A DNA stretch of 64,000 bases, from positions 1 through 64,000 of IMG/VR virus record IMGVR_UViG_3300008261_003164; one strand, 5' to 3'. The notes beneath the pieces are model-generated. The model did no database searches and was not told the DNA's origin. It worked only from the letters and a program-made list of their open reading frames with translations. The position numbers and the translations under genes were made by a program. The DNA comes from a virus. Positions 9,265-18,442 of this stretch are shown piece by piece (within the stretch, counting starts at the first letter, position 1; the number at the start of each line of letters is the position of its first letter).

Positions 9265-11015
9265 TTAATATACATGTTAGCATATACATTGTTATTTGTT
9301 TCAGAATATAGAAATCTACCATCTTCATACACATCAATTTTTTCTAAACCATCTTTTGGAATATAGTATGACCAACTATGTTTTCCACTAACAGATTGAT
9401 TAAATGTTTGTTCAGTTCCGTCATTAAAATATGATATAACAACTCTATTTTTTGGTGTATCTGTATAGTTGTAAGATACAACAGCCAAATAGTTTGTTAA
9501 TGTTTTTACACTATCAATATTTCTATATACTTTATATATTCTTGTTGAACAACCTTCATACTTGGGGGATATGTTACTAATTGAAGTCTCAGTATTCCAT
9601 AAGGTACCTTCAAAATCAATTGTTTGTTGGTCACCAGTTTTTCTTAAAATGTGTGAGTCAATATCATTATCAATAATATTCTGATACAAATATTCTTCGG
9701 CAATTTTAAAATCTAAATTACCAAACCTATCCATTAAATAATTTACATAATCTTGTTCACATGTAATTCGTTTAATGATTTGTAAAAAATACTCAATCTC
9801 ACAGTAAAAATAGTGAAACGAAACATCTTTTCTTGAGTCATTTTCATTAAAATAAAACAATCCTTTTTTACCATTGTCGTGACACAATGATGGTACGGTA
9901 TTTATGTAATCCCAAGATGACTCTGAAAGTTTATCATCAACTTCTAATCTTTGAAAGTGGGTATAACCTAATGACTTTGCAAATATTAAAGAATTGAATA
10001 GATTAACTAATACAGGTAGACCATGTCTTTGTAAACCTGGCATAACATCAAAAATATCAATATCATCTCTCAAATGATATAAAGTCACATTACTAACATT
10101 TGTATAATCATTTTCAAACAATTTATTATTTGAGTCGTATAAGTAATAGTTTGTTTTGGATAAAATTTCAGGTTTAATAATTGTGTTAGATACTAATAAA
10201 GTATCTTGATTATTTCCTTTTAAAATATCCAAAAATTGTGATAATTTAACTTCAACTTCTTTGTTATGAACAAAAGAATCTATGATTGTAATTGTTTTAT
10301 TTTTCATTTGATTGTGTCTGTTATATAGGTAATCTCTTACGTATTTATGTGTTTGTTTTTTTTCTTCAGGTGAAAGTGATGTTAAAACACCTTGACCATG
10401 TTCTCTGTATATACCACCAACCCATTCATCACCACGTATCTTACCTCTTAATGATAACTCATAATTGACAGGATAATCTAAATAAGGTAATGACATCATG
10501 TATGGTTTAATTAAATCTTTGTAATTTCTAAACATTCTTCCAAAAGATACGTAATTCTCTACAAATAAGTCTTCTGTTGTTATGTCTTTAATTGGACTAC
10601 ATAACCATGTATTAGTTTTGTTGGGGGTATAAATACCATTAGTGTATAACCAATAACCTGTACAATGCATTGAATAGTCAGGGTTTGCATCTAAAAAATC
10701 AACTTGTTTTTGTAATTTATACTCATTAAAAAAATAATCATCTCCATCTAAATAGGCGATATATTCACCTTGTGCTTGCGATAATAAAAATGGTATGTTT
10801 TTATGAAAACCTAAATTTTCAGTTGCACGAAAATGTTTTAAATTGGGATAAAAATTAGTTAATCGCTCAATAATTTGCTCTGAACCATCTTGAGAAAAAT
10901 CATCTCTAACTAATACCTCAAACTCAAAACTTGTTTTTTGCCATAAAGCGGACAATAACGCTTGTTCTAAATAATTCGCAAATTTATAAGCGGGTACTAT
11001 AACACTTACTTTCAT
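9261..11015 (-). CDS. Large GT2 glycosyltransferase with probable second GT-like domain
   Basis: 584 residues. Residues 1-230 are a canonical GT2 domain: VSVIVPAYKFANYLEQAL, VLVRDDFSQDGS, and the DxD site in AYLDGDDYFF. Residues ~245-480 contain further strands and a second acidic motif (QRLEVDDKL), which may be another GT-A-like domain. The C-terminal ~100 residues look beta-rich. A two-domain build would allow addition of two residues or chain polymerisation. Coupled by 4-base overlaps on both sides. GT2 assignment is secure; the second domain is tentative. Confidence 0.82.
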   Translation of the reverse strand: MKVSVIVPAYKFANYLEQALLSALWQKTSFEFEVLVRDDFSQDGSEQIIERLTNFYPNLKHFRATENLGFHKNIPFLLSQAQGEYIAYLDGDDYFFNEYKLQKQVDFLDANPDYSMHCTGYWLYTNGIYTPNKTNTWLCSPIKDITTEDLFVENYVSFGRMFRNYKDLIKPYMMSLPYLDYPVNYELSLRGKIRGDEWVGGIYREHGQGVLTSLSPEEKKQTHKYVRDYLYNRHNQMKNKTITIIDSFVHNKEVEVKLSQFLDILKGNNQDTLLVSNTIIKPEILSKTNYYLYDSNNKLFENDYTNVSNVTLYHLRDDIDIFDVMPGLQRHGLPVLVNLFNSLIFAKSLGYTHFQRLEVDDKLSESSWDYINTVPSLCHDNGKKGLFYFNENDSRKDVSFHYFYCEIEYFLQIIKRITCEQDYVNYLMDRFGNLDFKIAEEYLYQNIIDNDIDSHILRKTGDQQTIDFEGTLWNTETSISNISPKYEGCSTRIYKVYRNIDSVKTLTNYLAVVSYNYTDTPKNRVVISYFNDGTEQTFNQSVSGKHSWSYYIPKDGLEKIDVYEDGRFLYSETNNNVYANMYIK

Positions 11016-11584
11016 AACATTCTTGTATTTGCTCCAACGTAAATTCCTTCTTTATTAATGTTTTTAACAATACCAGTGTTTAAACCTATTGTTACATTAT
11101 CAACAACTGATAATTTTTCTTTAATTGATGAATTAGTTCCTAAATAAACTTTATCACCTATTGTGACATTTCCTGAAACAATAGAACCTGGCATTGCACT
11201 AAAATAATCACCAATGATACAATCATGACCAATATGGTTACTACGATTTAATAATGTGTGTGAACCTAATTTAATATTAGTTGTTAATATTGAATAAGCA
11301 CCAATAAAACTACCATCACCAATTTCTACATCATCCATGATAATAGCTGTGGGATGTATGAATGTAAAATATTTTGTGTTTTTTGGTAATCTTTGTATTA
11401 TATCGTATCTATCTTTAGAGTTTGCAACTGCAACCATTACAACATGTTTATCAGGTTGTAATGAAGATAATGGTAATGTATCTGAGTTAACATATTCGTC
11501 ATCAACAAATCTTTTTAATTTAACACCCATTTGTGACATAACTTCACGAGCGTGACCACCATTACCAACTAAAACTTTAATCAT
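11012..11584 (-). CDS. PglD/NeuD-type sugar O- or N-acyltransferase (left-handed beta-helix)
   Basis: 190 residues. The N-terminal Rossmann-like part starts with KVLVGNGGHAREV, the substrate-binding loop of PglD/NeuD proteins. The C-terminal half is hexapeptide-repeat left-handed beta-helix with the catalytic-type His in NHIGHDCIIGD. PglD acetylates a UDP-4-amino-sugar made by a DegT-type aminotransferase, and a DegT-like gene is indeed the next gene upstream. I infer acetylation of an aminosugar for the phage glycan. Overlaps the neighbours by 4 bases. Confidence 0.85.
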   Translation of the reverse strand: MIKVLVGNGGHAREVMSQMGVKLKRFVDDEYVNSDTLPLSSLQPDKHVVMVAVANSKDRYDIIQRLPKNTKYFTFIHPTAIIMDDVEIGDGSFIGAYSILTTNIKLGSHTLLNRSNHIGHDCIIGDYFSAMPGSIVSGNVTIGDKVYLGTNSSIKEKLSVVDNVTIGLNTGIVKNINKEGIYVGANTRML

Positions 11585-12225
11585 TGTTTATAAATTTCAA
11601 ATTTTGATAAATCAGGATATGGTAATTCTAAATCATTATTTTGTTTTTTAGTACCATCAATATTATAGAATTGATTCATTAGTAGTAAACCACGTGTTGC
11701 TAACTCAGGCATCATATAAAAGTTCCAACCTAACATATCCAAGTTATCATCATGATATGAACATTCACGTCTACCACTATATCTTGCTCGTTTAAACCAG
11801 TGATACGCATCTAAACTATCTGTTAGTATTGCACCACCTTTACTTAGTTTAAAGTGTTTATATGGTCCTGTAAATGAAATACACATGTGACTATTTGGTT
11901 TATACATGTCAGCAGTAAATGACAATGCTGAATCCCAAACATTTGAACCAATTAATTGATAAGAACCTTTAATTGTTTTTCCATCAACAGGTATAAAATC
12001 AACTTTTAATCCTGCGTGTATTATTTCACAAGGAACTGAAGGATATGTTCTATTTGGTATTGATATTTTTTCACTTTGAATTGATTTGGTTATATTTTTT
12101 TCATAATACAATGCTAAAAATAATGCGTTACTCATGTTATCTAATGTAACAACATAAGGTGCTCCAGTATATCTACCAAGTTCTTTTTCAAAGTCATCTG
12201 TTATTTTATAAACTCCGTTTGCCAT
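11581..12225 (-). CDS. Short DegT/DnrJ/EryC1-type sugar aminotransferase
   Basis: 214 residues, against roughly 370 for normal family members. The PLP core is visible: an early cofactor-binding stretch (VTLDNMSNALFLAL), a PNRTYPS segment and the Lys-containing block SFTGPYKHFKLSKGGAILTD, aligned with the SF...K...GEGG block of DegT enzymes. The C-terminal small domain is largely missing. It may be a compact active enzyme or a degraded one. Pairing with the PglD-like gene suggests a 4-amino-sugar route such as bacillosamine- or viosamine-like sugars. This is inference. Confidence 0.7.
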   Translation of the reverse strand: MANGVYKITDDFEKELGRYTGAPYVVTLDNMSNALFLALYYEKNITKSIQSEKISIPNRTYPSVPCEIIHAGLKVDFIPVDGKTIKGSYQLIGSNVWDSALSFTADMYKPNSHMCISFTGPYKHFKLSKGGAILTDSLDAYHWFKRARYSGRRECSYHDDNLDMLGWNFYMMPELATRGLLLMNQFYNIDGTKKQNNDLELPYPDLSKFEIYKQ

Positions 12226-12227
12226 AT

Positions 12228-13070
12228 TTAATTTTTAATTGCTAATGTTGAAATATCGTAATTAAATAGTTCATACCCTAAAGATAATAAAAAATTATTT
12301 ACCTCATCATTATCTTCATCAGTAATATTTGAGTTTTCAAAAATAATAAAATCAGATAACAGATGGGTATTATTTTTTAACGATAAAATTAATTTAGCGT
12401 CTAACCCCTCAACATCTAAGTGCATCCAAAAAGGTTTAGTATCAAAATTATTTATAATTAAATCTTTTAACGATATTGATGTTTTTCTTGTTTCAACAAT
12501 ATCTGTAATATTAAATTTTTCAAAATGATTAATATCTGTTGAATTAAAATAACCTGATTCACTTTCATAGAAAGAAACTTCATCCCCATTTGGTGTTATT
12601 AAAGACTGAATTAGTTTAACGTTGTTAATTGATTTATAATTGTTTATTAAACCATTAAATTGTTTATCAGACGCTTCAACAAGAATTGCGTTTGTGTGTC
12701 CTTCTTTAACAGATTGTACCCATTCACCATATTCACCATCATGTGTTCCTATAGCCAAACCAACATTATTAGGGTTTGATGAACAATATGTTAAGAATAT
12801 TTGGTGTAAAAAATCTTGTTTATTTGGTATGAACCTTTCCTCAAAAATAGTTTTACCTGATTTAGTGGTTACAGTAATATTCTTAAAATTAAAATCGTTG
12901 TAATCTACAAACCAATTGTCATTTGCGGTTGATTTCCAAACAATTTCGTCATTAATGTATTTTGAAAAATACACATTTAATGGAAATTCATCATCATTTA
13001 TTACTTTAGAAACACCGTGAGTTCTAAAAGTAACCTTATTGTTAACACTATTTAATGAAAAAATATTCAT
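12228..13070 (-). CDS. FkbM-type methyltransferase with N-terminal beta domain
   Basis: 280 residues. Residues 1 to ~80 form a beta-rich domain with the same spacing of Trp residues seen in neighbouring glycan proteins (N-x-W-F about 20 residues before an ITV strand). The rest is an FkbM-type methyltransferase: GLAIGTHDGEYGEW as SAM loop, ILVEASDKQF, and FWMHLDVEGLDAKLI, the DVEG motif of the family. FkbM enzymes O-methylate sugars or polyketides. Its stop is 2 bases before the next gene, and its start overlaps the stop of the gene before it by 1 base. Confidence 0.78.
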   Translation of the reverse strand: MNIFSLNSVNNKVTFRTHGVSKVINDDEFPLNVYFSKYINDEIVWKSTANDNWFVDYNDFNFKNITVTTKSGKTIFEERFIPNKQDFLHQIFLTYCSSNPNNVGLAIGTHDGEYGEWVQSVKEGHTNAILVEASDKQFNGLINNYKSINNVKLIQSLITPNGDEVSFYESESGYFNSTDINHFEKFNITDIVETRKTSISLKDLIINNFDTKPFWMHLDVEGLDAKLILSLKNNTHLLSDFIIFENSNITDEDNDEVNNFLLSLGYELFNYDISTLAIKN

Positions 13071-15031
13071 TATTTTTTTCTTTTAGTGATTAAAACACCG
13101 TGAGGTTCATTAACACTAACCCTATCTTTACGAGTCATATGTAGTGTGAATAATTCACATTCAAATCCAAATTTAGTTAACTTATCCACCATTGGTATCA
13201 ATTCACCATTATTATTACCATGAAACTCAATAATAAACTTTTCAATCATATTCATTTGTTCATCAGTTAATGATTCAATTAACTCATATTCACCACCCTC
13301 AATATCACATTTAAATAATGAAATATTTGTTAAATTATTTTCGTTAACAATCTCATCAAATGTTATGGTTTCTAAGTCCATAGTTGAATCTAAATCACTG
13401 TACGATGGATTTGAGTTATCAAAAGTATGAGTACCAATTGTTGAATTTTTTGTTGAGTAATGAAACTTTATGTTTTGTTTCTTACCTGTTAAAGGTGCTA
13501 AATAGACCGGTGATTTTTCATAATCAGAACCTAAAACTGTTTTAATATTTTTATCCAATAAAGGATTCGCTTCAACTAAAATAACTTTTTTAGCGTCTTT
13601 AGCGTACATGTACTTAGCAAATAAACCAATATTAGCACCAACATCAATTACCGTATCCATATCATTTAGGTTAAAACTACCGTAAATGTCATCACTAAAG
13701 AATTCTATATAATTCCTGAATGAACAATCAAATGGTTCAAAATTTACTTTAGGTAATCTTGGAAAAATATCATTTACAACAATTTCGTGACTGTATTTTA
13801 AATTGTCATTTTGGTCATAAAAATCAAGTGAGAAACCTCTAAAAGTTGCCAATTGATGGAACTTTATGATATGTTGAGGTATTGGTATTACAAACCAACC
13901 CAAAGGTGAGTCGGCTTTAAAATTCATCCAATACATTGGTGCTCCCGATGTTAAACATTTGAACGATACTTTATAATCAATTGGGTCGTAACCACTGTAA
14001 AAAATATTGATTTTGTTTTCATCTTTTTCGTAGCTGATGTGCATTAAGTTTTGTAAATTATCCATGTTAAATTTTTTAAGTAGTAAGTTTGTATCCTGGT
14101 TTATATCTCCAGTAAGATATGTGATGTTATCATAAATGTCATATTTACCACAGTAAACATCTAAATTAAACATCATCATTGGCATTTTATATTCCAACGC
14201 TTCTTTAATTGCAATTGGATTTAATTCTTTATTATTTCGGTCACCTTTTGATGCGAAGAAGAATAAATCAGCCGCTTGTAAAAAGTTATAGACATCATGT
14301 CTTTCACCCCAAACAATACAGTTATCAGGTTTGTTATTCATTAAAGGTTCCCAATAATCTTTAAAATTACCAGCTTGATTACCTAAGAAGTGAAATCTAA
14401 ATTTATGACCTTGTAATTTACGAGCAATTTCAAACAAATAACCCTGATTTTTTCTTTGGGTAAATAAACCAACATTTACAATGTGTATACAATCTTTTTC
14501 AAGACCGAGTAATTCTTTATATTTTTCTTGGTCTCTTGATTTGAAATCAACAGGGTATTCAATAACTTCGTATGGTATATCATATACTGAATATCTGAAA
14601 GCGTTAAAAGGACTAACAAATAAAAATTTATCAGGAAACCATCTTTTATTTTGAACAGGAAATGATGAATCGTGCGTAGTTTCAAATACTTTATATTTTC
14701 TTTGTTTGTTATAAACAACCGCAGTTATTTCATCCTCTAAAAAATATTCAGGAAATTCTTCTAAACATACTAAATCAGGGTCAAACGATGTTAGTAATTC
14801 AGTGAAGTGTTCTTTTCTTCTACTATCATCTAATGTAATCAATTTGTCTTCACCAATAAGTTCCAATACTCTATTTCTTTGTACATTAAATAACCACGCA
14901 TGATTATGGTGTTCAACACATAAAATATCATATTCATCTTTTAATAAAGAAATTTTATTTACCAATACTTGAGGTAATCCACCTGTTGATAAGTGAGGTG
15001 TAAAAAATAATAGTTTTTCCTTGTTATTCAT
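13070..15031 (-). CDS. Fusion of GT4-type glycosyltransferase and FkbM methyltransferase
   Basis: 653 residues. Residues 1 to ~320 are GT-B like (FFTPHLSTGGLPQVLV at the N-terminus; NVGLFTQRKNQGYLFEIARK and IAIKEALEYKMPMMMFN in the donor domain). Residues ~330-440 are a beta-rich linker. Residues ~445-650 are an FkbM methyltransferase (TVIDVGANIGLFAKYMY, ILVEANPLL, FKCDIEGGEYELIESL). A natural reading is that the sugar added by the first half is methylated by the second. One base overlap with each neighbour implies tight coupling. Confidence 0.82.
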   Translation of the reverse strand: MNNKEKLLFFTPHLSTGGLPQVLVNKISLLKDEYDILCVEHHNHAWLFNVQRNRVLELIGEDKLITLDDSRRKEHFTELLTSFDPDLVCLEEFPEYFLEDEITAVVYNKQRKYKVFETTHDSSFPVQNKRWFPDKFLFVSPFNAFRYSVYDIPYEVIEYPVDFKSRDQEKYKELLGLEKDCIHIVNVGLFTQRKNQGYLFEIARKLQGHKFRFHFLGNQAGNFKDYWEPLMNNKPDNCIVWGERHDVYNFLQAADLFFFASKGDRNNKELNPIAIKEALEYKMPMMMFNLDVYCGKYDIYDNITYLTGDINQDTNLLLKKFNMDNLQNLMHISYEKDENKINIFYSGYDPIDYKVSFKCLTSGAPMYWMNFKADSPLGWFVIPIPQHIIKFHQLATFRGFSLDFYDQNDNLKYSHEIVVNDIFPRLPKVNFEPFDCSFRNYIEFFSDDIYGSFNLNDMDTVIDVGANIGLFAKYMYAKDAKKVILVEANPLLDKNIKTVLGSDYEKSPVYLAPLTGKKQNIKFHYSTKNSTIGTHTFDNSNPSYSDLDSTMDLETITFDEIVNENNLTNISLFKCDIEGGEYELIESLTDEQMNMIEKFIIEFHGNNNGELIPMVDKLTKFGFECELFTLHMTRKDRVSVNEPHGVLITKRKK

Positions 15032-16614
15032 TATAGCTTACTAAAAATAAAATGTTCTGTAGCAATATAATCAACACAACCTTCAAGTAAATGTTTTATA
15101 ACTTGACTTGGGTAGTTATTGATTGGTTCCCCGTGAGCATTAAATGATGTGTTTAATACAACAGGAATATCGGATAACTTATAGTATTCTGATATGATAC
15201 TATGAAAATTTGGGTTATTATTTTTATCAACAGCTTGAGGTCTTGCAGTTTTATCCTTTGGATGAATAACTGCTGGAATCTTATCAACCCATTCTTTTCT
15301 GGTGTCATAACACAATGTCATAAATTCTGCTGCGTATAGTGACCTATCTGCGTGAAAGATAGTATTAATATGTTCTTTTAACACACTTGGTGCAAATGGC
15401 ATAATTTCATTACGTCTTAATTTTTTATTTAACAATACGTGTGTTTTGGTGTCGGTAGGTCTAGTAACAATACTTCTATTACCTAACGCTCTTGGACCAT
15501 ACTCTGTTTTACCATAAAATAAACCAACAACTTTTCCTTCATCTATTAATTCGGCAACTCTACTATGTGAAGAAGGTTCAAAATAAATTTGACCTGGATA
15601 GTTATTTATTTCTGACATCCAATCGTCACCATTAAATTCTGAACCAAAAAATACATTATCTAATTTAAGTGGTAATAACAATTCACCAAGTTCATTTGCT
15701 TTACACAACGCAGCACCGGTAGACAAACCACCATCACCCATTGAAGGGTGTATGTAAATCTCCTCAAAGAAATTAAAACTATTGATGGATTGATTTAATT
15801 TTACGTTAGCAAATAAACCACCATTAAATGTTACTTTATTATAATCAGGATATCTGGATTTCAAATCTCTAAGATATTGCCACATTAATTCTTCGGTGTG
15901 TTTTTCTAAACAAAATGCTAAGTCATTTCTATTTTCTTCAGAATCAAAATAACCTGAATTTTTTAATTTATCAACAAAAATAAAATCAAACAATGTTTCA
16001 GAATTTGATGGTCCAAATGTTAAGTCACCATTATATTTTATAATGTGTTTAAGATAGTTGTACAACATTTCATTGTATTTACCATGAGATGCCATACCAA
16101 CGACTTTACCTTCATCTTTAAACATCTGCCAACCAAGTAATACGGTTACTCTTCCCCACAAACCAGCTAATGATGTGGTTGTTGGAACGTTTTGTGAACT
16201 AACAACTTCATAGTCACCATTGTCACATAAGTAAACTTTTCCTCTACTTCTATTACCTTGACCATCATGACTCACAGCCAATACTTTACCCTCAAATCCT
16301 GATGTAAAATATGCTCCTAAAGCATGACATTTATGGTGTGAATAACTAGTTGTTTTATCAATTAAACATATGTTATCATCTTCAATCTTATAGTGTTTTG
16401 GTAATGCAAAAGCAACATGGTCACAATTTTCCAATGTAACACCAAAGTTCTTTTCAATGAACTCTAAACCTTTAATTGGGTGTGCCCAATAACTATGTAT
16501 TGCTTTAATACCTGTTAATTTTTCTTCTTCAATAGCACAAACTAATTTACCATCAATTACTAATGCAACTGATGAATCGTGACCTCCGTGATGTATTCCT
16601 ATAATTGTACTCAT
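15031..16614 (-). CDS. O-carbamoyltransferase of the NodU/CmcH/TobZ family
   Basis: 527 residues. The N-terminal Kae1/YrdC-related domain starts with IIGIHHGGHDSSVALV and carries SHHKCHALGAYFTS and VSHDGQGN. The C-terminal carbamoyltransferase domain has YGPRALGNRSIVTRPTD and the closing LNTSFNAHGEPINN block. Family members make carbamoyl-adenylate from carbamoyl phosphate and ATP, then carbamoylate a sugar hydroxyl. All main motifs are intact and length is normal, so I expect activity. Context says it decorates the phage glycan. It overlaps the upstream gene by 4 bases. Confidence 0.9.
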   Translation of the reverse strand: MSTIIGIHHGGHDSSVALVIDGKLVCAIEEEKLTGIKAIHSYWAHPIKGLEFIEKNFGVTLENCDHVAFALPKHYKIEDDNICLIDKTTSYSHHKCHALGAYFTSGFEGKVLAVSHDGQGNRSRGKVYLCDNGDYEVVSSQNVPTTTSLAGLWGRVTVLLGWQMFKDEGKVVGMASHGKYNEMLYNYLKHIIKYNGDLTFGPSNSETLFDFIFVDKLKNSGYFDSEENRNDLAFCLEKHTEELMWQYLRDLKSRYPDYNKVTFNGGLFANVKLNQSINSFNFFEEIYIHPSMGDGGLSTGAALCKANELGELLLPLKLDNVFFGSEFNGDDWMSEINNYPGQIYFEPSSHSRVAELIDEGKVVGLFYGKTEYGPRALGNRSIVTRPTDTKTHVLLNKKLRRNEIMPFAPSVLKEHINTIFHADRSLYAAEFMTLCYDTRKEWVDKIPAVIHPKDKTARPQAVDKNNNPNFHSIISEYYKLSDIPVVLNTSFNAHGEPINNYPSQVIKHLLEGCVDYIATEHFIFSKL

Positions 16615-17255
16615 AAATTCATTATATCGTTAAAAAGTTCTCTTGAGTTAAATGGTAACCAGTTATTTTTATGTTCTGATGATACGTTTGGTTTTGTATG
16701 GTTACTACAAAATAAAAAACCACTTCCCCATTCACCTAAAGATTCTCGTTTAATGTTAAACCTACCAATTTTAAATCTTGAATAGTATTTTGTATTTAAT
16801 CTACTAATGTCGGTTAAAGGTAAGAATGTTATTTTAGAATCAACATATTGTTGTGATAATCTGTCTGAAAATTTTGAATATATTGTAAGATTTGTTCTTA
16901 CTTTATCTCGATAATCAATTGATTGTTCTGCCCACGTACATGACTCTTTATATGAGTCAGTATCAAATGTTAAGGCTACTTCTTTATCTGATTCATTAAA
17001 TGTATGTTGAGTAACTAATACTGGATAGTTATTTTTCCAACCCCAAATTTTAACTCTCCACTGATTTCTAAATTTTTTACCTAAATGTACAAACCAATTT
17101 TCGGGGGACATTATGTTATGATTGACCAACGCCCAATCATTTCCGTAATTTTCATAAACCTCAACAAGATACCTGTGACTCCAAGTATCCCATATGTTAA
17201 TAAAAACACCGTCAACAAAGTTTATAGTACAATTTATATTATTAAAATCCGTCAT
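16611..17255 (-). CDS. Stand-alone protein with the cluster's beta domain plus unknown C-terminal half
   Basis: 214 residues. Residues ~8-95 resemble the small domain inside the 701-residue and 396-residue heptosyltransferase-like proteins: an early INFVDG strand, a Trp pair (PENWF, then QWRVKIWGW about 10 residues on), and a following strand-rich end. The C-terminal half has no motif I recognise. No catalytic site is evident, so it could be a binding partner or specificity subunit for the transferases. It lies directly upstream of the carbamoyltransferase and overlaps both neighbours by 4 bases. Confidence 0.6.
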   Translation of the reverse strand: MTDFNNINCTINFVDGVFINIWDTWSHRYLVEVYENYGNDWALVNHNIMSPENWFVHLGKKFRNQWRVKIWGWKNNYPVLVTQHTFNESDKEVALTFDTDSYKESCTWAEQSIDYRDKVRTNLTIYSKFSDRLSQQYVDSKITFLPLTDISRLNTKYYSRFKIGRFNIKRESLGEWGSGFLFCSNHTKPNVSSEHKNNWLPFNSRELFNDIMNL

Positions 17256-18442
17256 ATTAAATTATTTTCTTTTATTTTATCAATTACCATTTTTGGTGAT
17301 ATTTTTCTTGAACACTCCCAGTTTTTATTTTCGGGACATAATGTTTTTTCAAACACAGTAAATTTATCGGCATGTTTTTCAGAGTTCCAACAACCATGAC
17401 AAACATCTTCATTGATTACTCTTATACAATCTTCAGTAAATTCATTGGTTGCTTTTGTCACACCAGAAATCATAACTACTTTTCTACCACATGCCCATGC
17501 TAACCAAGCAAGACCTGAACTCACACCAATAAAAAACTCACAATGATGTAGATACCACATACGGTCAGTTAATGGTAAATTACCATTTCTTTTTGTAACT
17601 TTTTTTAAGTCAGTTTTTTCTTTTGAAATTGAAACCACCTCATAACCTAATGAAGTTAATTCATTTACTAAAGTTTGCCAACCAACTTTATTATTCCATT
17701 GTTTAATTTCACCTGACGCAAATTCAGAAATACAGACATATTTTTTTTGAATTGGTCTTTCATTATTTTCACAAATTAAATGAGGTCTCATCTCTTTTAA
17801 TTCTAAACCAAGTACTGATGGTGCAAAATGTTGAAGAGGGATTAATGATGGATGATACGGTGATTCATTTTTTTTCCAATATGTTAAGTCATCAAAATGA
17901 AGATATTTTTTCTTAAATAATAACTTACGTAAATTGATATGTTCTTCATTTGGAATGCCGTATGATATTTTATAAGTTGCGTAAAATTTAGAATCATTAA
18001 ATTCGTAAGTATCACCACGAACAATTGTAAAATCACTATAAGATTTTTCAAATATTGAAGGAATAAAAGTTTGGAATGTAATATTACAATTATGAATTTT
18101 ACCAAATTCTTTAACATATTCAACCCAAGCCAAATTATCACCAATTGGTGTGTTTGTAATTGCGATTAATACATCTTTATCTTTTAAATCTAAAACTTCC
18201 TCATGAATAATTCCCAAACCATTTTTCATAACAACCACTTTCCATTCAACATAATAATTGATTGCGGTTTTTGTCCAATAATTTGGTTTTAAAGTGTCTG
18301 AATGTAAAAGTTTATTTGTTTTATTATCTAAGAATAAAACTTCATAAGTTTCATCTTCAGGATATTCCTTATCGGGAACACCAACAATCTCAACTTTGGC
18401 GCCAAGATGAAAATCTACTTTTATTTTAATTTCCTGTTCCAT
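17252..18442 (-). CDS. BAHT-type (autotransporter heptosyltransferase-like) GT9 glycosyltransferase
   Basis: 396 residues. Residues ~6-95 are the small beta domain (IKVDFHLGAKVEIV, then PNYWTKTAI...EWKVVVM). The catalytic part has NTPIGDNLAWVEYV, the SEFASGEIKQWNN donor region, and GVSSGLAWLAWACGRKVVMI, the hallmark stretch of TibC/Aah-type protein O-heptosyltransferases. Four cysteines follow (C348, C351, C369, C377) in CxxC...C...C order, as in the iron-binding finger of that family. It is a close relative of the C-terminal half of the gene at 4832. The family transfers heptose from ADP-heptose to Ser/Thr; the acceptor here is unknown. Confidence 0.85.
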   Translation of the reverse strand: MEQEIKIKVDFHLGAKVEIVGVPDKEYPEDETYEVLFLDNKTNKLLHSDTLKPNYWTKTAINYYVEWKVVVMKNGLGIIHEEVLDLKDKDVLIAITNTPIGDNLAWVEYVKEFGKIHNCNITFQTFIPSIFEKSYSDFTIVRGDTYEFNDSKFYATYKISYGIPNEEHINLRKLLFKKKYLHFDDLTYWKKNESPYHPSLIPLQHFAPSVLGLELKEMRPHLICENNERPIQKKYVCISEFASGEIKQWNNKVGWQTLVNELTSLGYEVVSISKEKTDLKKVTKRNGNLPLTDRMWYLHHCEFFIGVSSGLAWLAWACGRKVVMISGVTKATNEFTEDCIRVINEDVCHGCWNSEKHADKFTVFEKTLCPENKNWECSRKISPKMVIDKIKENNLI

